This document shows positions 27,827 through 35,417 of a DNA stretch of 64,000 bases, piece by piece. The notes under the pieces are model-generated. The model worked only from the letters and a program-made list of their open reading frames with translations. It made no database searches and was not told the origin of the DNA. The stretch comes from an uncultured Clostridia bacterium (GTDB lineage Bacteria; Bacillota; Clostridia; Christensenellales; QALW01): the NCBI GenBank assembly GCA_934434555.1, contig CAKRZX010000012.1:1-64000 (forward strand), read 5' to 3'. Made by a program: the position numbers and the translations under genes. Position 1 is the stretch's first letter; every line of letters starts with the position of its first letter.

Positions 27827-27879
27827 TTTATTACTGAATTAGTGGTAGTATCGTCGTCGCCGGTACTGTCGCCGTCCAT
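27802..27879 (-). CDS. Candidate acidic leader peptide (25 residues)
   Basis: An ATG at 27879 opens a frame encoding MDGDSTGDDDTTTNS then VIKLKRRTYT and stop. It starts about 30 bases after the expected transcription start, and its 3' end lies inside the attenuator-like hairpin, with the stop codon in the loop. The only ribosome-site candidate, AAAGG, is 14 bases upstream, which is far. The acidic-then-basic layout resembles the MgtL leader of enterobacterial mgtA, where acidic codons destabilise ribosomes at low Mg2+. Translation is not proven. Confidence 0.35.
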   Translation of the reverse strand: MDGDSTGDDDTTTNSVIKLKRRTYT

Positions 27880-27917
27880 TATAAAAAACAAAACCTTTCG
27901 CTTTTTTTACGAAAGGA

Positions 27918-27946
27918 ATTATAACAGATATTATGTGAAGTGTCAA
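27918..27946 (-). promoter_or_regulatory. Perfect sigma-A promoter for the CNNM leader
   Basis: Minus strand: TTGACA (27941-27946), 17-bp spacer, TATAAT (27918-27923). A second inverted repeat CCTTTCG/CGAAAGG (27894-27916) with a T-run overlaps the predicted start site. Confidence 0.85.
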
Positions 27947-28027
27947 GAAAGAAAATGAAAAAAACATAAGTTTGCTCAATCCCACGCAAAAAAATGTGGT
28001 TTTAGGTTGATTTGTGCATAAAATCTG

Positions 28028-28056
28028 TTGACTTTGACTGATTTCTGATATATAAT
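28028..28056 (+). promoter_or_regulatory. Sigma-A promoter of the alcohol dehydrogenase gene
   Basis: TTGACT (28028-28033), 17-bp spacer, TATAAT (28051-28056). Confidence 0.85.
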
Positions 28057-28102
28057 AATGTTGAAAACTCCGGAGAGTTCTCCGAAAAATACCGAGGTCA
28101 AT

Positions 28103-29248
28103 ATGAAAAAATTTGAAGTTATAACCGATATTTATTTCAGCACCAATGCCCTTGACCGTCTTAAAGACATAGGGTATAAGAAAGTGTTTATTGTTTCCGA
28201 CCCCTTTGTTGTGCAGAGCGGTATAATCCGCAACGTTACACGTCCCCTTGACCAGGCGGGAATCGCTTACGATATTTATACCGACGTTGTTGCCGATCCC
28301 ACGGTAGAAAAAGTTATTGCCGGCATAACGGCTGTTATGAAGTCCGAACCCCAGTGCCTTATAGCCGTAGGCGGCGGAAGTGCCATTGACCTTACAAAAT
28401 CGGTCCGCAAAATTGCGGGGCAGATTGACCCCAATTTCCGCCCGCGCCTTATCGCTATTCCCACAACGAGCGGAACGGGCAGCGAGGTTACTTCATTTTC
28501 GGTAATAACCGACAGTCAGACCCATTCAAAAATTCCGCTTGCGTCGCCCGATATGACACCCGACGAGGCGATTTTGGACGAAGTTCTTGTTAAAAGCGTG
28601 CCCGCAAGCGTTACCGCCGATACGGGTATGGACGTGCTTACCCACGCCATTGAGGCTTACGTAAGCATAAACAACAACGAGTTTTCGGGTGCTTTGGCGG
28701 AAAAGGCGGTTGAAATATGTTCCCAGTTCCTGTTCAGGTCATATTCGGATAACAACGATTCACACGCGCGCCGCAAAATGCATATTGCCGCGTGCCTTGC
28801 GGGGCTTGCGTTCAATTCCGCATCCTTGGGGCTTAACCACGGTATGGCACACCAGTTGGGCGCTGTTTACCACATTCCCCACGGCAGAGCAAACGCAATT
28901 CTGCTTCCCGTTGTTATTGCCTATAACAGCAATATAAATGACGTTTCACACAGCCGCGAAACTTATGACCAGTGCGTGCGCAAGTACTGTAATATTGCGC
29001 GTATTATGGGGCTTCACAGCATAAATGAGGTTATGACCATCCACTCTCTTTGCAACTACGTTCGCTTTATGGCGGAAGAGATGTGCATACCTATGCATTT
29101 AAGCGAGATTCTCTCCGTTACAAAGGAAGAGTATGAGGCGGCTTTGCCCGCAATGGCAGAAGCGGCGCTTAAAGACGGCTGTACCGCCACCAATCCCCGA
29201 ATCCCCACAAAGGAAGAGGTTGTTGAACTTTACAAAAAGATTTGGTAA
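28103..29248 (+). CDS. Iron-containing alcohol dehydrogenase (PduQ-like)
   Basis: A 381-residue NAD(P)-dependent group III alcohol dehydrogenase. The GGGS nucleotide motif (AVGGGSAIDLTKS), the PTTSGTGSEVTSFSVI signature and the metal-binding histidines in GLNHGMAHQLGAVYHIPHGRAN and DVLTHAIEAYVS are present. It most resembles PduQ-type 1-propanol dehydrogenases, which recycle NAD+ in fermentation, but no microcompartment genes are near. The ATG at 28103 follows GAGG; a longer frame to 28058 begins inside the promoter. It is a single-gene unit with its own terminator. Confidence 0.92.
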   Translation: MKKFEVITDIYFSTNALDRLKDIGYKKVFIVSDPFVVQSGIIRNVTRPLDQAGIAYDIYTDVVADPTVEKVIAGITAVMKSEPQCLIAVGGGSAIDLTKSVRKIAGQIDPNFRPRLIAIPTTSGTGSEVTSFSVITDSQTHSKIPLASPDMTPDEAILDEVLVKSVPASVTADTGMDVLTHAIEAYVSINNNEFSGALAEKAVEICSQFLFRSYSDNNDSHARRKMHIAACLAGLAFNSASLGLNHGMAHQLGAVYHIPHGRANAILLPVVIAYNSNINDVSHSRETYDQCVRKYCNIARIMGLHSINEVMTIHSLCNYVRFMAEEMCIPMHLSEILSVTKEEYEAALPAMAEAALKDGCTATNPRIPTKEEVVELYKKIW

Positions 29249-29259
29249 TGAAAGGTTTC

Positions 29260-29287
29260 GGCGCGGCATTTGTGCCGCGCCTTTTTT
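29260..29287 (+). terminator. Intrinsic terminator after the alcohol dehydrogenase gene
   Basis: Perfect 8-bp stem GGCGCGGC / GCCGCGCC with a six-base loop, then six T residues. The next gene starts only 8 bases later. Confidence 0.9.
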
Positions 29288-29294
29288 GAATGTT

Positions 29295-29519
29295 ATGGAC
29301 AAAGAAAAAATAGACAGGCTTAACGAACTTGCCCGCAAGGCAAAAGAATTTGAGCTTACAGCGGAAGAAAAGGACGAACAGATGATTTTAAGGGAAGAAT
29401 ACCGTGCGGCAATCCGTGAAAACTTCCACAATACAATGTCAAATACGTATATCAAGCGTCCTGACGGCACCATGGAAAAGGTAACACGCAAAAACACAAA
29501 ACCCACGGCTGAATGCTGA
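29295..29519 (+). CDS. DUF896 family protein (YnzC/UPF0291)
   Basis: A 74-residue helical protein: IDRLNELARKAKEFELTAEE, then EQMILREEYRAAIRENFHNT and a C-terminal arm (YIKRPDGTMEKV). This is the DUF896 pattern found across Firmicutes; a helical hairpin of unknown role, linked to SOS induction in Bacillus. The ATG sits 8 bases past a strong terminator and has no Shine-Dalgarno sequence, so it is likely expressed at low level by read-through. The frame is open further upstream but only through the alcohol dehydrogenase end. Confidence 0.85.
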   Translation: MDKEKIDRLNELARKAKEFELTAEEKDEQMILREEYRAAIRENFHNTMSNTYIKRPDGTMEKVTRKNTKPTAEC

Positions 29520-29783
29520 AATATTGGCGCAATGCGGGAGCATATGCGCTTTTTTATATCCTGACAGACGGATAAGTTTATATTGTAATAAAAACACAAC
29601 CGTAATGCAACATATGCAATATGCGAAGTGCAAAATATTATGTTTATCCTAAAATTACTTCAAAAATTAGTATAAATGCAGAAATAACAGCAATTATGCA
29701 TAAATGAATATATGTGCATATTTATCGATGCGCAAGCGAATTTAGGAGACATCAGCATTTGAAAAGAAGTGAGGGAGAAAAAA

Positions 29784-30125
29784 GTGGCATCAAGCAAAGA
29801 ATATCTGAAATTTGTTTTGGAGCAACTGTCCGGGTTAGAGGATATTGCATACCGCCCTATGATGGGGGAGTATATCATATATTACCGCGGAAAAATCGTC
29901 GGCGGAATTTACGACGACAGACTGCTCGTAAAACCCGCAAAATCGGCGGCTGCCCTTATGAACGAACACATTTATGAATTGCCCTACGAGGGCGCAAAGG
30001 AAATGCTGTCGGTTGAACAGATTGACAACAGGGAGTTTTTAAGCAATTTATTTGATAAACTGTATGATGAACTTCCTTTTCCGAAAAGCGCGGGGGTAAG
30101 AAAAAATAAAAAGCAGAAAATATAA
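29784..30125 (+). CDS. TfoX N-terminal domain protein
   Basis: A 113-residue protein with the TfoX_N core: YLKFVLEQLSGLEDIAYRPMMGEYIIYYRGKIVGGIYDDRLLVKP. The GTG at 29784 is chosen because GAGGGAG lies six bases upstream; a GTG at 29769 is possible. Stand-alone TfoX_N proteins are common in gut Firmicutes with unknown function and need not relate to competence. The C-terminus is lysine-rich (RKNKKQK). The 264 bases before it hold nothing recognisable. Confidence 0.85.
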   Translation: MASSKEYLKFVLEQLSGLEDIAYRPMMGEYIIYYRGKIVGGIYDDRLLVKPAKSAAALMNEHIYELPYEGAKEMLSVEQIDNREFLSNLFDKLYDELPFPKSAGVRKNKKQKI

Positions 30126-30551
30126 AATTGCATCAATGCTGCTGATAATACACGGCGGATTTACGGAAATCGGCGGGTACCGCACTTATTCTTATGTTGA
30201 AAGAATATTTCGGAAAAAGGCGATAGAGAAATAGCGGGATTCTATGTTTTTTCTTTTTGCAGTCGCAGCAGGAAATGTCGGATGCAGGGATATAAAATTC
30301 GTTGCGTTGCCTGTGCGATCCGGCGGAGGACTAAAAACGCACGCACAAGTATTTCAAGTCCCTCGGCAAGTGCCTTGATAATCTTACATATTCCTCCCGC
30401 AAATGCCTTTGGTTGGACAGTGCTAATTGAACGAAAAAACAAAAATTCAATTTTTTTATATTACAGCACTGAAAAAATGTTTTTTTAACAGAAAATCACT
30501 TGTTGCGGGCAAAAAAATTATCCGTGGCGCGGAAAGAAAATAAAATTAACC
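30126..30551. other. Intergenic stretch without a recognised gene
   Basis: About 430 bases with short open frames on both strands, none with a ribosome site or a recognisable domain. Base composition at 30240-30430 is gene-like, so a decayed gene fragment is possible, but no family was identified. Confidence 0.5.
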
Positions 30552-30580
30552 TTGCGTATATGGGTTTCTTATGGTACAAT
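30552..30580 (+). promoter_or_regulatory. Sigma-A promoter of the second CNNM gene
   Basis: TTGCGT (30552-30557), 17-bp spacer, TACAAT (30575-30580). The roughly 90-base leader that follows contains GGTT/AACC and GGC-GATA-GCC stems; no known riboswitch class was recognised. Confidence 0.65.
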
Positions 30581-30673
30581 ATTGAAAAATTTATTTTTAA
30601 GGAGTTGGTTATTTACGGAACCGTTACCCCGAAGTAGAAAGAAAAAGGCGATAGCCCGAAAGGAGCGTTGCCT

Positions 30674-31981
30674 GTGGGATTAGAAGTAATTATTTTTATT
30701 TATGTGCTGTTGCTTGCACTTACGTCGGCGGCAACGGCGGCAAGGGCGTCAGTAGAGGAAATCAACCTTAACAAGGTTAAGTTAAAGGCTGACGACGGCG
30801 ACGCAAAAGCCGCCAAATTGCAGAACATGGCGGAGAATGCGCAGAAATATTCTTCAAGCGGGCGGGCGCTTGCGCTTCTATGCACGTCTGCCGCAACCGC
30901 AATGGGAATAAGGCATTTTGCGATTCCTTTTTCGGGGGCAATGTTCCCGTTAAATGCGGAATCGTGGCTGAGCGTTACGGTATCATCGGTGATAATAACC
31001 GTTATTACGGTTTTTGTGTTTGCACTTTTGGGCTTTGCCGTTCCCGAGCGGGTAGTTGCCGCAAGGGGCGAGAAATCCGCCGAAGTATTCTGTGGGTTCA
31101 ATATATTCTTTTCAGGTGTTCTGCGTCCGTTCACGGCGTGCGTAAAGGCGTTTGAAAATCTGATTGTGCGCCTTTTCGGCATAGACCCGAAAGCGGATTC
31201 GGACAGCGTTTCACAGGAAGATATAGTAAATATGCTTGACGCGGGCGCCGAGGACGGAACAATTGATGCGGACGATATTGAGTACATAAAGAATGTTTTC
31301 CAGCTTGAAAAACTTACCGCTGCCGACGTTATGACGCCGCGCAGTGCAATGGAACTCATTCCGTCGGACGCAAGCGATAAGGACGTGCTTGAAATTATAG
31401 ACGAAAGCGGATATTCGCGCATTCCCGTATATACGGACAATGTTGACAACATAACGGGTATTCTGTTTGTGCGGGACTATCTTTTTAAGCGCACGAATGA
31501 GGACTTCAAGATGTCGCAGGCGGTGTTCGAGCCTACGTTTGTTCCCGAAACCGTGCATCTTGACGCACTTTTTAAGGATATGCAGATGGACCACAATCAC
31601 ATTGTAATCGTAGTTGACGAGTACGGCGGCACTGCCGGTCTTGTTACAATGGAAGATATTTTGGAAGAACTTGTGGGCGAAATCTGGGACGAACAGGACG
31701 AGGAAGTTGAGAATTTTGTTAAAACGGGCGAAAATACGTATACAGTGCTTTCGGCAACACCGATAGACGAATTCTTTGAATTCTTTGACTTGCCCGAGGA
31801 CGAAGAAATTCAGTCATCAACCGTAAACGGCTGGGTGACGGAGCACAGCGGGAATATTCCCGAAGAGGGTTTTTCCTTTGATTATAAAAATCTGACCGTT
31901 ACGGTGCTGAAAGCGGACGATTTGCACACCGAGGAAATATCGGTTACGGTCAATTCAAACGAAGAAAAAAACACGGACTGA
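30674..31981 (+). CDS. CNNM/HlyC-CorC family transporter, second paralogue
   Basis: A 435-residue protein with the same plan as the gene at 26452: DUF21 membrane domain, CBS pair ([34 protein letters not shown]) and CorC_HlyC domain. The DUF21 region is unusual: TSAATAARASVEEINLNKVK replaces the FSATETAFS motif of the paralogue, and one membrane segment differs (IRHFAIPFSGAMFPLNAE). GTG at 30674 is preferred because AAAGGAG lies eight bases upstream; TTG at 30668 is only three away. Likely divalent cation efflux or a regulator of it. Confidence 0.88.
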   Translation: MGLEVIIFIYVLLLALTSAATAARASVEEINLNKVKLKADDGDAKAAKLQNMAENAQKYSSSGRALALLCTSAATAMGIRHFAIPFSGAMFPLNAESWLSVTVSSVIITVITVFVFALLGFAVPERVVAARGEKSAEVFCGFNIFFSGVLRPFTACVKAFENLIVRLFGIDPKADSDSVSQEDIVNMLDAGAEDGTIDADDIEYIKNVFQLEKLTAADVMTPRSAMELIPSDASDKDVLEIIDESGYSRIPVYTDNVDNITGILFVRDYLFKRTNEDFKMSQAVFEPTFVPETVHLDALFKDMQMDHNHIVIVVDEYGGTAGLVTMEDILEELVGEIWDEQDEEVENFVKTGENTYTVLSATPIDEFFEFFDLPEDEEIQSSTVNGWVTEHSGNIPEEGFSFDYKNLTVTVLKADDLHTEEISVTVNSNEEKNTD

Positions 31982-31995
31982 ACCCGTGTTTTTTT
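31970..31995. terminator. Bidirectional terminator between converging CNNM and histidine kinase genes
   Basis: AACACGG / CCGTGTT stem with T-runs on both strands. It overlaps the stop codon of the plus-strand gene (31981) and of the minus-strand kinase gene (31994). Confidence 0.85.
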
Positions 31996-33202
31996 ATTTC
32001 AGTTCAGCAATGAACTTTATTTTTTCTTTATCGGATTTTATGGCTTTTATGCTGCCTTTGTGTATTTCGGCAATACTGCGGGCAAGTGAAAGCCCTATGC
32101 CGAATCCGCCGGAAGTGCGGGCTTTGTCGCCGCGGTAAAAGCGGTCAAACAGTTTGGAAAATTCGATTCCGTCAACGTTTTCGGCAACATTCTCGCACGA
32201 TATAATAATGCCCTTGCGTGTTTTTTTTAGTGAAAAGACAATATCCGTGTTTTCCGGCGCGTATTTTACCGCGTTATCCAATAAAACGGAACACAGTTGC
32301 CTTACGGCATATTCGTCGCCGTTATACGTTATTTCGGGCTGAATATTTACTATCAGGTTCCGACCGTTTTTGCCTGCAAAGTCTGAAAAAGAATTTGCCG
32401 TTTCGCCTGCGGCGGCGCTTATATCAAAGGGCATAAAATTCACCGGCGCGTCTTCGTCTGCTTTTGAAAGCGCCACAAGGGAGTTTACAAGACTTGTGAG
32501 TTTTTCGGTCTGCGCCTGCGCCTTGTCAATCCACTTTTGCTTTCCGTTCTCCATTTCAAGCACTTTAAGGCACGTGGCAATAACGGTTATGGGTGTTTTA
32601 AGTTCGTGTCCCGCATCGGTTATAAACTGTTTTTGCCTTTCAGATGCTTTTATAAGCGGGTCGATTGCGCGCCTTGAACACAGCACCACAATAATATATA
32701 CAAGCAGAATACAGCCCGCTGTTGCGCAAAGCGACAAAATGCCGAAGTTTACCACCGACTGCCTTTGGCGGTAACTGTCCAAAAATATTGCCATATTGCG
32801 CCCAGAACCGTTGTTTACAATCAGGCACCGGTAGACAGAAAAGCTCCCGTAACCTTCGCCGTGCTTTTGCGCATATGATAAAAATGAATCCAGATTATCT
32901 TCGCTTACCGAGGCAATATGGTCTAAATCCGCTTTTATCAAAATCCCGTCGTCATTGTAACGCAATACAAAATATCGTGTTGAGTAGGGCTTTTCGCCGT
33001 CCATAGGTTTTTTGGGCATATCGCCTTTTGCGGGGCGGGGAACGGAACCCTGATTGTCGCTTATTGTTTTAAGCGTGGATTTCAGTTCGCCGTCAACGGA
33101 AATCAGGTTTGCGGTGTTTACCGATATTACAAGCAATAATAATACTCCCGTAACGGCAAGCATTGCAATGCGTATAAAACGGTTTTTCAGTTTCTTTATC
33201 AT
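31994..33202 (-). CDS. Two-component sensor histidine kinase
   Basis: A 402-residue kinase from the ATG at 33202 (GAGGAAG upstream; ATGA overlap with the regulator gene). Two membrane helices near residues 10-33 and 150-172 enclose a ~115-residue extracellular sensor rich in Lys/Pro/Asp. The H-box is DAGHELKTPITV, N-box LLDNAVKYAPE and G-box GGFGIGLSLARSIAEIHKG. No HAMP domain was evident. It pairs with the OmpR-type regulator and is adjacent to the VTC/DUF4956 operon, its probable target. Confidence 0.93.
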   Translation of the reverse strand: MIKKLKNRFIRIAMLAVTGVLLLLVISVNTANLISVDGELKSTLKTISDNQGSVPRPAKGDMPKKPMDGEKPYSTRYFVLRYNDDGILIKADLDHIASVSEDNLDSFLSYAQKHGEGYGSFSVYRCLIVNNGSGRNMAIFLDSYRQRQSVVNFGILSLCATAGCILLVYIIVVLCSRRAIDPLIKASERQKQFITDAGHELKTPITVIATCLKVLEMENGKQKWIDKAQAQTEKLTSLVNSLVALSKADEDAPVNFMPFDISAAAGETANSFSDFAGKNGRNLIVNIQPEITYNGDEYAVRQLCSVLLDNAVKYAPENTDIVFSLKKTRKGIIISCENVAENVDGIEFSKLFDRFYRGDKARTSGGFGIGLSLARSIAEIHKGSIKAIKSDKEKIKFIAELK

Positions 33203-33873
33203 TTTTCTTCCTCTAAAACGTAACCCATACCGCGGTTGGCGTTTATTGCGGCTTTTGATTTGATTGCCCGCAGTTTTTTGCGGAGATTTGAAATATTTAC
33301 CCACACGACATTTATCTCTGCCTCGCTGTCCCAGCCCCATATTTTCTCCATAATCCGTTCAGCCGAAAATACGGTCTTGGGCGAGCGCATAAACATCTCC
33401 ATTATCTGAAATTCCTTGCCCGAAAGCCTTATCTGCTTATCGGCGCACGTAAGCATATAAGAGTTTGCGTCAAGCGTTATGTCACAAAAAGCAAGCACTG
33501 CGGGCTTATAGTCACTGCTGCGGCGGAGCATTGCCCGCACACGGGAGATAAGTTCGTCGGGTTCAAAGGGCTTGGGGAGATAATCGTCGGCGCCCGAATC
33601 AAAACCGGTAATGCGGTCGTCCTTTTCACCTTTCGCGGTAAGCATCATTACGGGAGTTTTTATGTTTTCCCTGCGCAGTTTCCGCAAAACTTCAATGCCG
33701 TCCATTTTGGGCATCATAACGTCCAGAATTATTCCGTCATAGTTTCCGGCAACGGCATAGTCGTAGGCGGCAAAACCGTCGTTAACCGTGTCGGCGGAAA
33801 ACTGATTTTTTTCAAATAAGAACGCCAGAGCCTCAGCCAGGTCAACGTCGTCCTCGGCAACAAGCAAACGCAT
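33199..33873 (-). CDS. OmpR/PhoB-family response regulator
   Basis: A 224-residue regulator with a receiver domain (acidic EDDVD, phospho-acceptor in GIILDVMMPKMDGIEVL near residue 53, conserved Lys in PKPFEPDEL) and a C-terminal winged helix (IRLSGKEFQIMEMFMRSP). It has its own promoter and is coupled to the kinase gene. A perfect inverted repeat at 35331-35359 between the divergent VTC and carbohydrate-binding genes is a plausible binding site. Confidence 0.94.
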   Translation of the reverse strand: MRLLVAEDDVDLAEALAFLFEKNQFSADTVNDGFAAYDYAVAGNYDGIILDVMMPKMDGIEVLRKLRRENIKTPVMMLTAKGEKDDRITGFDSGADDYLPKPFEPDELISRVRAMLRRSSDYKPAVLAFCDITLDANSYMLTCADKQIRLSGKEFQIMEMFMRSPKTVFSAERIMEKIWGWDSEAEINVVWVNISNLRKKLRAIKSKAAINANRGMGYVLEEEK

Positions 33874-33892
33874 TTTTCTTCACCTCACCCTA

Positions 33893-33921
33893 ATTATAAT
33901 TTATTTTACCGATAAAATCAA
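33893..33921 (-). promoter_or_regulatory. Promoter of the two-component system
   Basis: Minus strand: TTGATT (33916-33921), 17-bp spacer, TATAAT (33893-33898), followed by GAGGTGAAG before the regulator ATG. Confidence 0.75.
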
Positions 33922-33927
33922 TTAGAA

Positions 33928-34590
33928 TTACAGCGCGTCTCCGGTAATTTCTTTTGCGCAGGAAATATTCAGGTTGCCGTTGCGGCAGCGTATTTTATCA
34001 ATAAACCCTTTCGGAACTTCGCTTTCGTTTAACGTGATTCTGTATTGCAGTTCGTAAAGAGTGCCCATACTTACGGTTTTCACCTTTATAAGCTCTCTCG
34101 ATTTTGTGTATTCGTCAAAAATATCGTCAAAAAGCCCGTCATAGTCTAAGTTTTCGGGAATAGTGATTTTAAGCAGACGTTCGGCTGATTTTCTTTCGCC
34201 TAAACCGATTTTTGCAAACAGCAGCGTTAAAACTGCACAGACCGCAAAGAAGATTATGCCAAGGAATATGTAGCCCATACCCGTTGCAAGCCCGATTGCC
34301 ATAGCAATGAAAATCGCACTGATTTCTCTTGCCGAACCGGGAGCGGAGCGAAAACGGACAAGCCCGAACGCGCCCGCCACGGCAATGCCCGCACCGATAT
34401 TGCCGTTTACAAGCATAATTACCACCTGTACTGCCACAGGAAGCAGCGCCAGCGTCAGGGCAAAACTTGAAGAAGATTTGTTTTTGTACATATTCACTGC
34501 GGAAATTCCCGTACCGAGCAGCACCGACACGGCGGTACAGATAAAGAATTGAGATAAGGTCATAGTTGAAGAAATAATTGAATCAAGCAC
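33928..34590 (-). CDS. DUF4956 family membrane protein
   Basis: A 220-residue protein with about four membrane segments in the first 130 residues, including AGAFGLVRFRSAPGSAREISAIF, the DUF4956 signature, and a soluble C-terminal domain of about 85 residues. Its function is unknown, but the family is widely encoded next to VTC-domain polyphosphate polymerases, as here (8-base overlap with the upstream gene). It may form the membrane partner or channel of that enzyme. Confidence 0.9.
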   Translation of the reverse strand: MLDSIISSTMTLSQFFICTAVSVLLGTGISAVNMYKNKSSSSFALTLALLPVAVQVVIMLVNGNIGAGIAVAGAFGLVRFRSAPGSAREISAIFIAMAIGLATGMGYIFLGIIFFAVCAVLTLLFAKIGLGERKSAERLLKITIPENLDYDGLFDDIFDEYTKSRELIKVKTVSMGTLYELQYRITLNESEVPKGFIDKIRCRNGNLNISCAKEITGDAL

Positions 34591-35281
34591 AAAGATGCGC
34601 CTCCTTTTTGGTAAGAATTTTATTTACAAAACACTCTCCGTATTTTGAAAACGAGGTGGGGTAGATTTCAAGTTCCGAAAGGGCGCGGGCGAGCCACAGG
34701 GGACACGCACCGGGAATCTTGATTTCCATTAAAATTTTATTTTCGCTTAAAATCGGTTCGCCGTAATCGCCAAGGGATAAATCCAGGTCGCAATCACGCC
34801 AGCGCAGATTTTCGTCAAAGGTTATACGCACATTTTTATCCTCTTTCCCGAAATATGCAATTCGGTCATAACCTATAAACACGCGGGGAAAAGTGTTGTA
34901 GCGATTCTGAAACCACCCGATTTCGTCACCTATCTGCCCGCGAAACTCCATTTTGCCCGCAAGCATTTTTGCTATGTCGGAATTGCTTCCCGAAATTCTC
35001 CGCTTATATACAACGCCGCCGCACTTCTTTTTTATTTCCGCAAACACGCTGCCTTTCGGCACGCCGTAGGAACGCACGCGAAGTTTTTCCTTGTATCTGG
35101 GCTTTTCTACGGACGCGCGAATCAGGTCCCAGTTTTCTGTGTCATAATAAATATTAAGTATGGGTGTAACGCCGTATTCGTCGGATGAAATCATATTGCC
35201 TATTTTTTTAAGCAGTTTTTCTTTTTGCGATTTTGTTATAAAGTACTTTTTCTCAAAGCGTTCAAAACTGTATTGAATCAT
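34583..35281 (-). CDS. VTC-domain protein (polyphosphate polymerase-like)
   Basis: A 232-residue soluble protein with the tunnel-fold VTC domain: YSFERFEKKYFITKSQKEKL, IYYDTENWDLIRASVEKP, YKEKLRVRSYG, FAEIKKKCGGVVYKRR and a late LMEIKIPG. In yeast Vtc4 such basic and acidic residues line the tunnel that makes polyphosphate from ATP; bacterial single-domain versions are less well studied. AAGGAGG precedes the ATG. It is the first gene of the operon with DUF4956. Confidence 0.9.
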   Translation of the reverse strand: MIQYSFERFEKKYFITKSQKEKLLKKIGNMISSDEYGVTPILNIYYDTENWDLIRASVEKPRYKEKLRVRSYGVPKGSVFAEIKKKCGGVVYKRRISGSNSDIAKMLAGKMEFRGQIGDEIGWFQNRYNTFPRVFIGYDRIAYFGKEDKNVRITFDENLRWRDCDLDLSLGDYGEPILSENKILMEIKIPGACPLWLARALSELEIYPTSFSKYGECFVNKILTKKEAHLCA

Positions 35282-35330
35282 ATTTTCTGCCTCCTTACGT
35301 GTTTATCATAACGCCCGCACCTAAAAATAA

Positions 35331-35385
35331 CTTAAAGAAAATAAATTTTTTTCTTTAAGCAAATTTTAGTTTGGGCTTTTATAAT
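35331..35385. promoter_or_regulatory. Inverted-repeat operator with weak -35 promoter in the divergent VTC/carbohydrate-binding region
   Basis: CTTAAAGAAA (35331-35340) and TTTCTTTAAG (35350-35359) form a perfect 10-bp inverted repeat. A TATAAT -10 box for the plus-strand gene lies at 35380-35385 with no recognisable -35 box, which is what an activator-dependent promoter looks like. The adjacent response regulator is the natural candidate. Confidence 0.6.
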
Positions 35386-35417
35386 AAGGGCAGAAGTTCA
35401 AAAAGGAGGACTTGAAA

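Noticed and set aside
27894..27916. CCTTTCG/CGAAAGG hairpin as a terminator of the CNNM leader
   Set aside because: It overlaps the predicted transcription start of the perfect promoter, so it could not form whole in that transcript, and no other transcript enters from upstream.
30600..30673. M-box, yybP-ykoY or fluoride riboswitch in the leader of the second CNNM gene
   Set aside because: None of the conserved sequence blocks of these classes was found; only short generic stems are present.
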